Source: Clostridia bacterium (lineage in GTDB: Bacteria; Bacillota; Clostridia; TANB77; CAG-508). From it: a DNA stretch of 51,396 nt. The stretch is from assembly GCA_017625035.1 (NCBI GenBank), contig JAGALX010000035.1, positions 1-51,396 on the forward strand, read 5' to 3'. Below are positions 17,041-25,080 of the stretch, piece by piece (the first letter of the stretch is position 1; each line of letters begins with the position of its first letter). Under the pieces are notes generated by a model that was not told the origin of the DNA, ran no database searches, and worked only from the letters and a program-made list of their open reading frames with translations. A program made the position numbers and the translations under genes.

Positions 17041-17067
17041 GACACAAAAATATTATTGCAGTATACT
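17039..17067 (+). promoter_or_regulatory. Consensus promoter of the ATPase/RNA ligase operon
   Basis: TTGACA at 17039-17044, 17-base spacer, TATACT at 17062-17067. Transcription should start around 17074, only about ten bases before the ATPase start codon, so the mRNA has almost no leader. Confidence 0.8.
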
Positions 17068-17084
17068 ATATTTAGGTGATGAAT

Positions 17085-18287
17085 ATGATAAATAGAAAAA
17101 TATATATGGAAAAATTATATGCATATAAAGATACAGAATTTATAAAAGTTATAACAGGAATTAGAAGATGTGGAAAATCTAGTATTTTAAAACTATTTAT
17201 GGAAAAAATATTAGAAGAAGATAAATCCTCAAATATAATATATATGAATTTTGAATCTTTCGAATTTGATGAAATATTAAATTATAAAGACATGTATAAT
17301 AGTATAAAAAATAAAATAAAAAGACATAATAAAAATTATATATTGCTAGACGAAGTACAAAGAGTACATGAATGGGAAAAGTGTGTAAATAGCTTAATGG
17401 TTGATTTTGACACAGATATTTATATAACAGGTTCAAATGCATATCTATTATCATCAGAGCTATCAACATATCTTTCTGGCAGATATATTGAAATAAAAAT
17501 GTTACCACTATCATTTAAAGAATTCTTAGATTTTTCAAATTTTGATAATAATATTACTTTAGATGAAAAATTTAATACATATTTAAAATATGGTGGGATG
17601 CCTGGAATTATAACTTTAAAAAATGATAATAATTTATATGAGAATGTAATAAGAGGAATTTATAATACTGTTTTCATGAAAGACGTTGTAGAAAAAAATA
17701 AGCTAATTGATGCAAGTTTATTAGAAAAAGTGTTAAAGTTTTTAATGAGCAATATTGGAAGTTTAATATCTTCTAAAAAAATTGCTGATTATCTAGTAAG
17801 TCAAGGAACAAAAGTTACACATAATACAATACTTAGTTATTTAACAATGCTTGAAAACGCATATATAATTTATAAAGCCCCTAGATATGATATAAAAGGA
17901 AAAGAGCTGCTTAAAACATTAGAAAAATATTATATTATAGATACAGGAATAAGAAATGTAATATTAGGATTTAGAGATTCAGATTATGGTCATATAATAG
18001 AAAATATTGTGTATTTTGAATTATTAAGACGTGGATATGATGTAACTGTAGGAAAAACAGACTCTTTAGAAGTTGATTTTATTGCAACTAATTCAAATGA
18101 AAAAAAATATTATCAAGTGACTTTATCAATATTAGATGAGAACGTAAAAAATAGAGAATTAAAACCTTTAAGAATTATAAATGATAATTTTGAAAAAACA
18201 ATTATTACATTAGATAAAACGTATAATACCACTTTTGAGGATGGAATAAAAATAAAAGAATTAAAAGAGTTTTTACTAGAAGAATAA
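17085..18287 (+). CDS. AAA-family ATPase with DUF4143 C-terminal domain
   Basis: 400 residues from ATG 17085, which gives the usual family start (INRKIYMEKL); GTG 17076 and ATG 17079 are alternatives. AAA_14 domain: Walker A TGIRRCGKSS, Walker B YILLDEVQ, sensor ITGSNAYLLS, then SGRYIEIKMLPLSF. The DUF4143 part (about 205-395) has a winged-helix-like segment and ends in a nuclease-fold strand set, LEVDFIATN then KYYQVTLS. These proteins are common, strain-variable and of unclear function. It is followed after 10 bases by the RNA ligase gene and is preceded by an operator. Confidence 0.85.
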   Translation: MINRKIYMEKLYAYKDTEFIKVITGIRRCGKSSILKLFMEKILEEDKSSNIIYMNFESFEFDEILNYKDMYNSIKNKIKRHNKNYILLDEVQRVHEWEKCVNSLMVDFDTDIYITGSNAYLLSSELSTYLSGRYIEIKMLPLSFKEFLDFSNFDNNITLDEKFNTYLKYGGMPGIITLKNDNNLYENVIRGIYNTVFMKDVVEKNKLIDASLLEKVLKFLMSNIGSLISSKKIADYLVSQGTKVTHNTILSYLTMLENAYIIYKAPRYDIKGKELLKTLEKYYIIDTGIRNVILGFRDSDYGHIIENIVYFELLRRGYDVTVGKTDSLEVDFIATNSNEKKYYQVTLSILDENVKNRELKPLRIINDNFEKTIITLDKTYNTTFEDGIKIKELKEFLLEE

Positions 18288-18297
18288 GGTGTGTGAT

Positions 18298-18900
18298 GTG
18301 ATTTTGAAAAAAATGAAAACTTTATTTAAAAGAGAATTTAAAAATAATAAAATCATAAAATGTTTAAATGAAGTAGAGCCTGACTGTGAATGGGTTTTAA
18401 AAGGAGAAGGCTATGCTACTGAAAAATTAGATGGAACATGTACATTAATAAAAGATGGAAAAATATATAGAAGATATGATTATAAATCAGGAAGAACATT
18501 ACCAAAAGGAGCAATTCCCTGCCAAGAAAAACCAGATCCAGTAACAGGACACTTTCCACATTGGTTGCTATGTTTAGAAAACAATAAAAATGATAAATAT
18601 CATATAGAAGCATTAAAAAGACAAAAAGAATTAGAAAATGGAACATATGAATTAATAGGAATTCACTTTAATGCAAATCCATATAAATTAGATACAGATA
18701 TATTAGTAAAACATGGTTCAAAAATTTTGAAAAATGTTCCAAGATCATACAACGGAATAAAAGAATATTTAAAAAATCACTATATAGAGGGAATAGTTTT
18801 TTATCGTGAAAATGGCGAAATGTGCAAAATAAAAAGAACTGATTTTGGATTTACATGGAAAGGTGTATTGGGGGACGCGTCAAAAATACAGCAACTTTAA
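18298..18900 (+). CDS. RNA ligase of the T4 Rnl1-like/DUF5565 type
   Basis: 200 residues from GTG 18298, seven bases after AAGG (GTG 18289 and ATG 18313 are alternatives). Nucleotidyltransferase motifs: I ATEKLDGTC with the Lys that is adenylated, III YELIGIHF, IV EGIVFY, and V CKIKRTDFGF. Such ligases seal broken RNA, for instance after nuclease attack on tRNA. No polynucleotide kinase/phosphatase partner is adjacent. The last ~11 residues after DFGFTW are encoded by a 55-bp repeat found again at 21833, so the original C-terminus has been replaced. Confidence 0.8.
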   Translation: MILKKMKTLFKREFKNNKIIKCLNEVEPDCEWVLKGEGYATEKLDGTCTLIKDGKIYRRYDYKSGRTLPKGAIPCQEKPDPVTGHFPHWLLCLENNKNDKYHIEALKRQKELENGTYELIGIHFNANPYKLDTDILVKHGSKILKNVPRSYNGIKEYLKNHYIEGIVFYRENGEMCKIKRTDFGFTWKGVLGDASKIQQL

Positions 18901-18918
18901 TAAAAATTGCATATTAAC
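18864..18918. repeat. 55-bp dispersed repeat, copy 1 (second copy 21833-21886)
   Basis: This segment, from TGTATTGGGGG to GCATATTAAC, covers the last codons of the RNA ligase gene and 18 bases beyond. It matches 21833-21886 downstream of the broken isochorismatase gene with only a few differences. The GGGGACGCG block links it to other GGGACG repeats of the window. Confidence 0.75.
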
Positions 18919-18953
18919 ATATATTAAAAGCATAGTATATTCAAATTAATAGT

Positions 18954-19097
18954 ATGATATTGATTAATACTGAACTAGGTAAATTAAGAAGAAATATTTC
19001 AACAAATATAGAGCCAGTTTTAATAATTGATGAAGAAGATAGAAGTGGTTTTTTAGATGAAGTTTTATCATATGGAGAAGTTAGTTATTCTAAATAA
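18954..19097 (+). other. 47-codon open frame, probable gene scrap
   Basis: An open frame from ATG 18954 contains NIEPVLIIDEEDRSGFLDEVL. There is no clear ribosome binding site. Its first codons are encoded by TTGATTAATACTGAACTAGG, which matches the duplicated module at 21168 and 24265, so the frame seems to be a fusion of repeat sequence with the end of another gene. No family recognised. The rest of the gap up to the T-box promoter shows nothing else. Confidence 0.4.
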
Positions 19098-19115
19098 TTT
19101 ATACTACAACTTAGC

Positions 19116-19144
19116 TTGCGACAAATACAAATATATGCTATAAT
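19116..19144 (+). promoter_or_regulatory. Promoter of the T-box leader
   Basis: TTGCGA at 19116-19121, 17-base spacer, perfect TATAAT at 19139-19144. Transcription should begin around 19151. Confidence 0.75.
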
Positions 19145-19150
19145 TTCCCT

Positions 19151-19404
19151 ATCAGCAAAGACTAGGAAGAGTAATTTTATAATTTATTTAAAGAGAGTTA
19201 TCGTCTGGTGAAAGATAACATAAATTAAAAATGAAAGACACCTACGAGCTACTTATTTGAAATAATAGTAGAATAAGTCGGACATGAGCCGTTATCTCAT
19301 TTAAGTGATTATTAATGTATTTTATTACATATATAATAAATTGGGTGGTACCGCGGATTAAACAGTTATTCGTCCCTTTGTGGACAATATAACTGTTTTT
19401 TTAT
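19151..19404 (+). promoter_or_regulatory. T-box riboswitch controlling the aspartyl-tRNA synthetase gene
   Basis: The T-box core GGGTGGTACCGCGG lies at 19343-19356. A terminator (AACAGTTAT 19361-19369 with its complement to 19397, then T8) competes with the antiterminator. Upstream, stem I is closed by TAGG/CCTA near 19167 and 19244, with GAGAG in its 5' part. The triplet just 5' of that closing strand reads GAC-A, the expected specifier position, which means aspartate. Uncharged tRNA binding would prevent termination. Confidence 0.9.
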
Positions 19405-19418
19405 TAAGGAGGAAGAAA

Positions 19419-20732
19419 ATGAAAAAATTATATTTTAAAAATTTAAAAGAAAATTTTGACCAAGAAATTACAATTGAAGGTTTTGTAGACAATATCCGTG
19501 ACTTACAATATGTTCAATTTCTAATTGTAAGAGATACCACCGGAAAAGTACAAGTAACTATCGAAAAAAATGAAACGAATTTCAAATTAAACGAAATAGT
19601 TTCAAATTTAACAAATGAAAGTACAGTAAAAATAACAGGAACATTAATTAAAAATGAAAAAGTAAAACTAGGTGGCATGGAATTAATACCAAGCGATATA
19701 ATCGTAACTAGTAAATGTTTAGAAGAATTACCAATAAACTATAAAGATAGCAAGTCCGCACTATTAGATACTAGGTTAAATTATAGATTTTTAGATTTAA
19801 GACAAGAAAAAAATATCCTTATGTTCAAAGTTCAAACTTGTTTAATTAATGCAATGAGAGATTTTGTATTAAAAAACAATTTTATAGAAATACACACTCC
19901 AAAACTAATAGGAACTGCAAGTGAATCCGGAGCAGAAGTTTTTGAACTAAATTATTTTGACAGAAAAGCATATCTTGCCCAAAGCCCACAATTTTATAAA
20001 CAAATGGCACTAGCAAGTGGGTTTGAAAAAGTATTTGAAATTGGAACTGCATTTAGAGCAGAAAATTCTAACTCATACAGACATGCTACAGAATTTACAT
20101 CATTTGATATAGAATTTAGTTATATTAATTCCTATGAAGAAGTAATGGATTTTGAAGAAGATTTATTAATTGAAGGATTAACTGCTGTTAAAGAAAACTA
20201 TGGAGATGAAATTAAAAATATATTTGGTGTAGATGTAATTATTCCAACCAAACCATTTCCAAGAATCAAATTAGAAGATTTATATAAAGAGCTTGAACAA
20301 AATTATAAATTTATTATGAATTTTGAAGATGTAGGAGATATGAATTCAGAATCTGAAAAATTAGCAAGTAAATATATCAAAGAAAAATATGGACACGAAT
20401 TTGTATTTATAACAGATTTTAGTGCAAAAAAAAGAGCTTTTTACCATATGAGGTCAAATGGAATTCCACAAGGATATGACCTTATATGGAAAGGTTGCGA
20501 AATAACAACAGGAGCACAAAGAGAGCACAGATACGAAGTATTAAAAAAGCAAGCCGAAGAAAAAGGATTAGGAGAAGATGTTAAATTTTACTTAGATTTC
20601 TTCAAATACGGCTGTCCTCCACACGGTGGATTTGCTCTTGGTGTAGATAGATTAACAATGCTTTTATTAGGAACTGGGTCTTTGAAGGAGACGATGTTTA
20701 TATTTAGGGGTCCAAATAGAATTGAGCCGTAA
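19419..20732 (+). CDS. aspS: Aspartate--tRNA ligase, archaeal/non-discriminating type
   Basis: 437 residues from ATG 19419 behind AAGGAGG. OB-fold anticodon-binding domain (about 15-105), then a class II catalytic core: motif 2 FRAENSNSYRHATEFTSFD and motif 3 GGFALGVDRL. The length and the lack of the large bacterial insertion domain fit the archaeal-type AspRS, often non-discriminating (charging tRNA-Asp and tRNA-Asn), rather than the ~590-residue bacterial form. The T-box specifier GAC supports aspartate over asparagine. Many Clostridia carry it alongside a bacterial AspRS, which cannot be checked here. An asparaginyl-tRNA synthetase is less likely but related. Confidence 0.85.
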   Translation: MKKLYFKNLKENFDQEITIEGFVDNIRDLQYVQFLIVRDTTGKVQVTIEKNETNFKLNEIVSNLTNESTVKITGTLIKNEKVKLGGMELIPSDIIVTSKCLEELPINYKDSKSALLDTRLNYRFLDLRQEKNILMFKVQTCLINAMRDFVLKNNFIEIHTPKLIGTASESGAEVFELNYFDRKAYLAQSPQFYKQMALASGFEKVFEIGTAFRAENSNSYRHATEFTSFDIEFSYINSYEEVMDFEEDLLIEGLTAVKENYGDEIKNIFGVDVIIPTKPFPRIKLEDLYKELEQNYKFIMNFEDVGDMNSESEKLASKYIKEKYGHEFVFITDFSAKKRAFYHMRSNGIPQGYDLIWKGCEITTGAQREHRYEVLKKQAEEKGLGEDVKFYLDFFKYGCPPHGGFALGVDRLTMLLLGTGSLKETMFIFRGPNRIEP

Positions 20733-20809
20733 AGGAATTTGAAAATGTAACAATAATGTAGTTTTTATATTGACTATAAACAGCTGTATAAAAAAGAAAT
20801 ACAGTAGTT

Positions 20810-20965
20810 ATGTTATATGAAGCAAAATATATTGATAAAAATAGGGTAATTTCAAGACTCGGAAAAACTTCTACTGAATTTTTTGATAAAATTTATAATA
20901 AATTATTTGAACAGTTATTTGAACCTATACATTATAAAATAAAAAAGTTAGAAAGTAGTAAATAA
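20810..20965 (+). other. 51-codon open frame, probable gene remnant
   Basis: The frame from ATG 20810 reads LYEAKYIDKNRVISRLGK and ends KIKKLESSK. It has no ribosome binding site and no recognised domain; the codon pattern looks protein-like, so it is probably the tail of a lost gene. Nothing else is visible between 20733 and the small RNA promoter at 21024. Confidence 0.35.
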
Positions 20966-21023
20966 AAATATAAATTTTACATAAAATATAATATAAATAT
21001 ATAAAAAAATTTATATATTTTGA

Positions 21024-21052
21024 TTGACTTATAGTAGTCAAGATGCTATACT
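21024..21052 (+). promoter_or_regulatory. Consensus promoter of a small RNA
   Basis: TTGACT at 21024-21029, 17-base spacer, TATACT at 21047-21052; predicted start near 21059. Confidence 0.8.
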
Positions 21053-21058
21053 AAATGT

Positions 21059-21155
21059 AGATATTTGAGGCGGTATGCCGACGCCATGGGCTTAGGCCTG
21101 TGATGAAAAGTTAAATAGCTTAATACTTGATGACAAGTGTTAGGCTATTTTTTTT
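21059..21155 (+). ncRNA. Unassigned ~97-nt small RNA with own promoter and terminator
   Basis: Between a consensus promoter and a strong terminator (16-bp stem 21114-21129 with 21134-21149, then T8) lies a GC-richer segment. It forms a GGCG/CGCC hairpin (21069-21085, with an alternative inner CGG/CCG) and a GGGC-TTAG-GCCT hairpin near 21088-21099. There is no open reading frame with a ribosome binding site. It lacks the SRP RNA, 6S, tmRNA and common riboswitch signatures I know. It may be a trans-acting RNA or a riboswitch for the following gene. Confidence 0.65.
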
Positions 21156-21348
21156 GATTTGTGTATTGATTAATGCTGAACTAGGTAAATTGCGAGTGCC
21201 TAGTTCTTTTTTTGTTTATAAAATAATTATTCAAATTCAAGGTAGTTCATTGATAAATACTAGGAGTTATGATAATATACTATTAAAAAACTAGAACCTT
21301 TATAATGAGTAAAAAAATGTTATGAAATATGCGATTGGAGGGAAAATG
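21148..21348 (+). repeat. Duplicated terminator-promoter-leader module, copy 1
   Basis: This segment matches 24250-24423 closely up to about 21321. It contains a terminator (GAACTAGG 21178-21185 with CCTAGTTC 21199-21206, then T7-8), and a promoter TTGATA 21250-21255, 17 bases, TAATAT 21273-21278, leading to the broken isochorismatase gene. A shorter relative of its start is found at 18959. The ribosome binding site GGAGGG lies at 21336-21341. Confidence 0.8.
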
Positions 21349-21827
21349 ATGAAAAAAATGTTATTGGTAATTGATTGTCAAAAAGCTTTTATAAATTCAT
21401 TTACTAAAAATTATGTAGAAAAAATAAATGAGCTAATAGAAAAAATAACTACGATGATATATTATGTACAAAGTTTAAAAATAACGAACGAAGTCCATTT
21501 TATAAAATATTAGATTATGAGAAATGTATAAATGAAAATGACTGTGAATTAATGATAAATATAAATACAAAAGTATTAGTAAAAGAAAATTATTCAGCAG
21601 TAAACAAAGAATTTATTAATTATTTATCAGAAAATAGAATAGAAGAAGTATATATATGTGGATTCGATGCAGATGCGTGTGTTTTAAAAACGGCATTTGA
21701 TTTGTTTGAAAGAAATATAAAAGTGTACATATTACAGGATTATTGTATGAGTAGTGGAGGGGAAGAATATCATAATGCAGCAATAAAAGTATTAAAGAGA
21801 TCCATAGGGGATAAATTCATTATATAA
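21349..21827 (+). pseudogene. Isochorismatase-family cysteine hydrolase, frameshifted in an A tract
   Basis: The gene starts at ATG 21346/21349 behind GGAGGG with MLLVIDCQKAF (catalytic Asp), loses frame around the A6 run at 21440-21445, and resumes in the correct frame through SPFYKILDY, KENYSAV (catalytic Lys region), YICGFDADACVLKTA (nucleophilic Cys) and ends at 21827. One additional A in the run would restore an intact protein of about 160 residues with all catalytic residues. So this is a recent pseudogene, a slippage-variable gene or a sequencing error. Relatives hydrolyse amides or isochorismate. Confidence 0.8.
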
Positions 21828-21832
21828 ATAAA

Positions 21833-21886
21833 TGTATTGGGGAATGCGTCAAAAATATAGCAACTTTAATAAAAATGCATATTAAC
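21833..21886. repeat. 55-bp dispersed repeat, copy 2
   Basis: Matches the end of the RNA ligase gene (18864-18918). Here it is non-coding and abuts a DUF1016 remnant, as if RNA-ligase tail sequence and a nuclease gene fragment had been joined by recombination. Confidence 0.75.
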
Positions 21887-21892
21887 TCATGA

Positions 21893-22012
21893 ATTTCACC
21901 TCTAAGCATTAGAAGGATGCGTAGATTTTATGAATTTTATCCAATTTGGTCGGCACTGCCGACCAAATTGAGTTGGACACATTTTCAAGAACTAACTAGA
22001 TATATACTCTGA
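21893..22012 (+). pseudogene. DUF1016 (YhcG-type) N-terminal domain remnant 1
   Basis: An open 39-codon frame without start reads RRMRRFYEFYPIW, ALPTKLSWTHFQELTR. This is the RNLRxMRxFY...LSWSHY core of the DUF1016 N-terminal domain. The rest of the gene is absent. It ends 54 bases before the UPF0158 gene. Confidence 0.65.
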
Positions 22013-22065
22013 TTATAATCATAATATATTGAAATTTGAGAAATAACGTTAGGAGATAGATATTA

Positions 22066-22479
22066 ATGAAAAAGAATATGGTTACATTATCTAAAATAAT
22101 AGAAGGACTAGAAATGGTAGATAGCATTATTGATTGCTATTACAATCCAAAAAAAGATGAAATTTTTCTATCAAATATAGGAGAATATGAAGATTTAACT
22201 GAAGATGAAATAGATAAATTACTTGAAGAAGCAATAATACTTCCAACACAATATGAAATAAATGAATATCAGATAATAGTTGATTTTATAGAAACAATTG
22301 ACAACGAGCAAATGAAAAAAGAATTAAATAGACTAATACAAGGTAAAGGCGCTTTTAGAAGATTTAAAGACTATTGTTTTGAGTTGAATATAATTCAAGA
22401 TTGGTATAAGTATAAAGACAAAAAATATAAAGAAATAGCTATTAATTGGTGCAAGCAATATAAATTAGAATATAAATAA
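22066..22479 (+). CDS. UPF0158-family protein
   Basis: 137 residues. The C-terminal half has the family core: INEYQIIVDFIE, LIQGKGAFRRFKDYCFE, DWYKYKDKKYKEIAINWC. The N-terminal 60 residues are acidic. The function of UPF0158 proteins is unknown; they are small soluble proteins. The ATG follows TAGGAGA. A separate HD-domain gene begins 58 bases later. Confidence 0.8.
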   Translation: MKKNMVTLSKIIEGLEMVDSIIDCYYNPKKDEIFLSNIGEYEDLTEDEIDKLLEEAIILPTQYEINEYQIIVDFIETIDNEQMKKELNRLIQGKGAFRRFKDYCFELNIIQDWYKYKDKKYKEIAINWCKQYKLEYK

Positions 22480-22537
22480 ATGATGTTTTTGAAGGTGTCC
22501 CAAGAAAATATTCTGGAAATAAAAAAGGAGAGTGGCA

Positions 22538-23935
22538 ATGGATATATATGGAATAAATAATATAAGTAATAATGAATTAAATTATAATTATGACAAACAT
22601 TATAAACAGGTAGCATTAAAATTAAAACAAGCAAAAACAGAAGAAGAAAGAAAAATAATCAGATCAACAGAACAGAAAAATTTAAGTACGTCCAACAGTA
22701 TAAAAATTAATATTGAAGAATTAAAAGAAAATTTTATAGAACTAATATTAGACAAAAACTCGTCAAAATACTTATGGATTTTATACAGTAAATACAAAGA
22801 TGAAGAAAATTATATAGATAAAATAAGTCCAATATTAAAGAAAGAAAATAGTATCATTAGAGGTGGCACAAATACATATAAAATGAATGGTTGGATGGCA
22901 CATACTTTATATGTATATCAAATAGTAAATTATAATATTGCAAATAACAAAGAAATATTAAATTTTAATGGGAATGAGGAAAATAAAAAACAAGTAGAAG
23001 AATTAAATAAATTGTATAATGAATTAAATGAAGAATCAAAATTTATATTAAAAATATTTGCATTAATACATGATATAGGTGTTATAGAAGACATAACTCA
23101 TCATCCTGAATTAGGAAGTAAATATGTAGAACAAGTTTTAAAAGAAATAGATATAACATCACAAAAACTTGAGAAAAACAATATAAAAATTAAATTAGAA
23201 GATTTAATTCAAACATTAAAAGTAATTGTAAAATATCATATATTGATAACAGGTTTATCAACAGAAGCAAGTGATAAATATGTAGAATTAGCGTACAGAA
23301 ATCTAATAAGTAATCTACCAGATATAAAAAATATAAAATCTGATATACCTAAAATATTATTTATATTTGCTTATGGTGATATAATTGCAGTAGACGAAAG
23401 TTTAATGAATATTGAAAAATATAATAGAGTAAAAGACGGATTTGATTTTTTTGAAGCAGTGACACAAAATAAAATCCCAGCAAGAGATAAAGAAAAAGTA
23501 GCAATAGAGAGAATATGCGATATTGCTGGTAAAATTACATATGATGAATTAAAAAGTTCACTAGATAATATTCTTAAAGAATATAAAATTGATAAAAGTA
23601 TTTTTATACAAGATATGTATAATATTAAAAATATGAGATTTGCAAGTCCGTTAATGAAAACATTGAATAATTTGAAGTTAACTATTAAAATTTACTATGA
23701 TATTTTTGAACTAATAGGTGAAATTGAAAATAAGGAAGCTTTAAAAGATTATACGATTGTTTTTGTACCAGACAAGCATGAAAATGATTTTGTTAAACAA
23801 TTTGAAAATGGAAACTTTTTTAAATGCATAAAAGCAATGAAAATGAGTAAAGAAAATAGTCAAATTTATGGAAATATTGAAATAAATAGAAGTATGGATT
23901 CTGAGGGAAAAAATATATATATCAGAGTTGTATAA
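22538..23935 (+). CDS. HD-domain protein of unknown substrate
   Basis: 465 residues from ATG 22538, seven bases after AAGGAG (a GTG at 22532 is too close to it). The metal-binding His of WMAHTLYVYQ (about residue 125), the FALIHDIGVIED HD pair (about 180) and KYHIL (about 230) fit an HD phosphohydrolase fold. The flanks, about 1-90 and 330-465, are helical and unassigned; the last 60 residues look like a small alpha/beta domain. HD proteins cleave nucleotides or phosphodiesters. I recognise no closer family. Confidence 0.65.
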   Translation: MDIYGINNISNNELNYNYDKHYKQVALKLKQAKTEEERKIIRSTEQKNLSTSNSIKINIEELKENFIELILDKNSSKYLWILYSKYKDEENYIDKISPILKKENSIIRGGTNTYKMNGWMAHTLYVYQIVNYNIANNKEILNFNGNEENKKQVEELNKLYNELNEESKFILKIFALIHDIGVIEDITHHPELGSKYVEQVLKEIDITSQKLEKNNIKIKLEDLIQTLKVIVKYHILITGLSTEASDKYVELAYRNLISNLPDIKNIKSDIPKILFIFAYGDIIAVDESLMNIEKYNRVKDGFDFFEAVTQNKIPARDKEKVAIERICDIAGKITYDELKSSLDNILKEYKIDKSIFIQDMYNIKNMRFASPLMKTLNNLKLTIKIYYDIFELIGEIENKEALKDYTIVFVPDKHENDFVKQFENGNFFKCIKAMKMSKENSQIYGNIEINRSMDSEGKNIYIRVV

Positions 23936-23958
23936 TAATAAAGTGAGGAGGATATAAA

Positions 23959-24189
23959 ATGATTTTTGATATTATAGGATGGATTGGAATGATACTAGTA
24001 TTACTAGCTTATATATTGGTATCTAATAATAAAATTACAAATGGATTTGCATACCAAATTTTAAATTTAGTAGCAGCAATACTTATGGCTATAGGATTAT
24101 ATCCTAAAAATGCGTGGTTTTCTTTTACATTACAAGTAATTTGGGGAATTGTTGCAATAATAGCTCTTATTAAACTTAGAAAAAAATAA
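23959..24189 (+). CDS. Small CBU_0592-like membrane protein
   Basis: 76 residues, three predicted membrane segments (about 5-24, 29-46, 52-70) and a basic KLRKK tail. IGWIGMILVLLAYILVS and QILNLVAAILMAIG are typical of the CBU_0592 family found near transport and envelope genes. Function unknown. The ATG follows GAGGAGG, 23 bases after the HD gene, so co-transcription is likely. Confidence 0.75.
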   Translation: MIFDIIGWIGMILVLLAYILVSNNKITNGFAYQILNLVAAILMAIGLYPKNAWFSFTLQVIWGIVAIIALIKLRKK

Positions 24190-24249
24190 AATTTTTCTCT
24201 GTATTAAAGATTTATTAGATGTTATTTATAGTATTACTGGAATTTAAGA

Positions 24250-24423
24250 AGAATTTTTTTTGATTTGTGTATTGATTAATGCTGAACTAGGTAAATTGCG
24301 AGTGCCTAGTTCTTTTTTATATAAAATAATTATTTAAATCCATGATAGTTCATTGATAAATGCTAGGAGTTGTGATAATATACTATTAAAAAATTAGAAC
24401 TCTTATAAGGAGTAAAAAAATGT
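24250..24423 (+). repeat. Duplicated terminator-promoter-leader module, copy 2
   Basis: Near-identical to 21148-21321. It has a terminator (24284-24291 with 24305-24312, then T6), and promoter TTGATA 24353-24358, 17 bases, TAATAT 24376-24381. Unlike copy 1, it carries a TAAGGAG site and starts an intact gene. The stretch 24190-24249 before it holds no gene. Confidence 0.8.
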
Positions 24424-24968
24424 TAAAAAATATAAATAAAATCAGCATAATTGGAGGATCTGGAACTGGTAAAACTACACTTTCTAATAATTTATCTAAT
24501 AATTTAAATATACCAGTATATCATTTAGATGGTATAAATTATTTTCAAAACTGGGAATCAAGAGACAAAGCAGAAAGAGATAAAATAATATTAAAAAAAA
24601 TTGAAGAGCCACAGTGGATAATAGATGGAACATATAATTCCACTTTAGGAATCAGAATTCAAAAAGCAGATTTAATAATTTATTTAGATTATTCTAGTTT
24701 TGCTCAATTAAAAGGGATTATGACAAGATTCTTAAAAAATAAAGGCAAAGAAAAATTAGAGATTCCTGGATGTAAAGAAAAAATGGATAAAGAATTTTTT
24801 CTTTGGACATTAAGTTGGAGAAAACGAAAAAGGGCTAACATTTATGAGGCTTTACAAGATGTTGATAAAAGTAAAGTTTTGATATTTAAGAATAGAAGAC
24901 AGTTAAATAAATGGTATTTAAATAATTTTAATCAAAAGATACAATTAGAGGAAAAGGATAGCAAATAA
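24420..24968 (+). CDS. P-loop NTPase/adenylate-kinase-like protein (FlaR type)
   Basis: 182 residues. Walker A GGSGTGKTTLS near residue 12, then VYHLDGINYFQNW, QWIIDGTYNSTL and IIYLDYS, the pattern of the small kinase group annotated as topology modulation protein FlaR. The tail has WRKRKRANIYEAL and KNRRQLNKWY, which form the lid and nucleotide-binding end. The substrate is unknown; a nucleotide or small-molecule kinase is likely. Its promoter is copy 2 of the duplicated module. Confidence 0.75.
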   Translation: MLKNINKISIIGGSGTGKTTLSNNLSNNLNIPVYHLDGINYFQNWESRDKAERDKIILKKIEEPQWIIDGTYNSTLGIRIQKADLIIYLDYSSFAQLKGIMTRFLKNKGKEKLEIPGCKEKMDKEFFLWTLSWRKRKRANIYEALQDVDKSKVLIFKNRRQLNKWYLNNFNQKIQLEEKDSK

Positions 24969-24993
24969 AAATAAATTAAATGCTAATTCTTTA

Positions 24994-25080
24994 CTTGTAA
25001 ACATTAGAAAATGCACAAATTTTATTAAATTTGATCGACAGTGACGACCGAATTGAGTTAGTTTTTTTAGTGCTAATTAG
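24994..25080 (+). pseudogene. DUF1016 remnant 2, heavily decayed
   Basis: Aligned base by base with remnant 1 (21903-21990), the blocks CATTAGAA, ATTTTAT, GATCG-like, CGACC and AATTGAGTT occur in the same order, with a deletion of about a dozen bases and several stops. Not translatable. Nothing else is present before the PHP gene. Confidence 0.45.
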
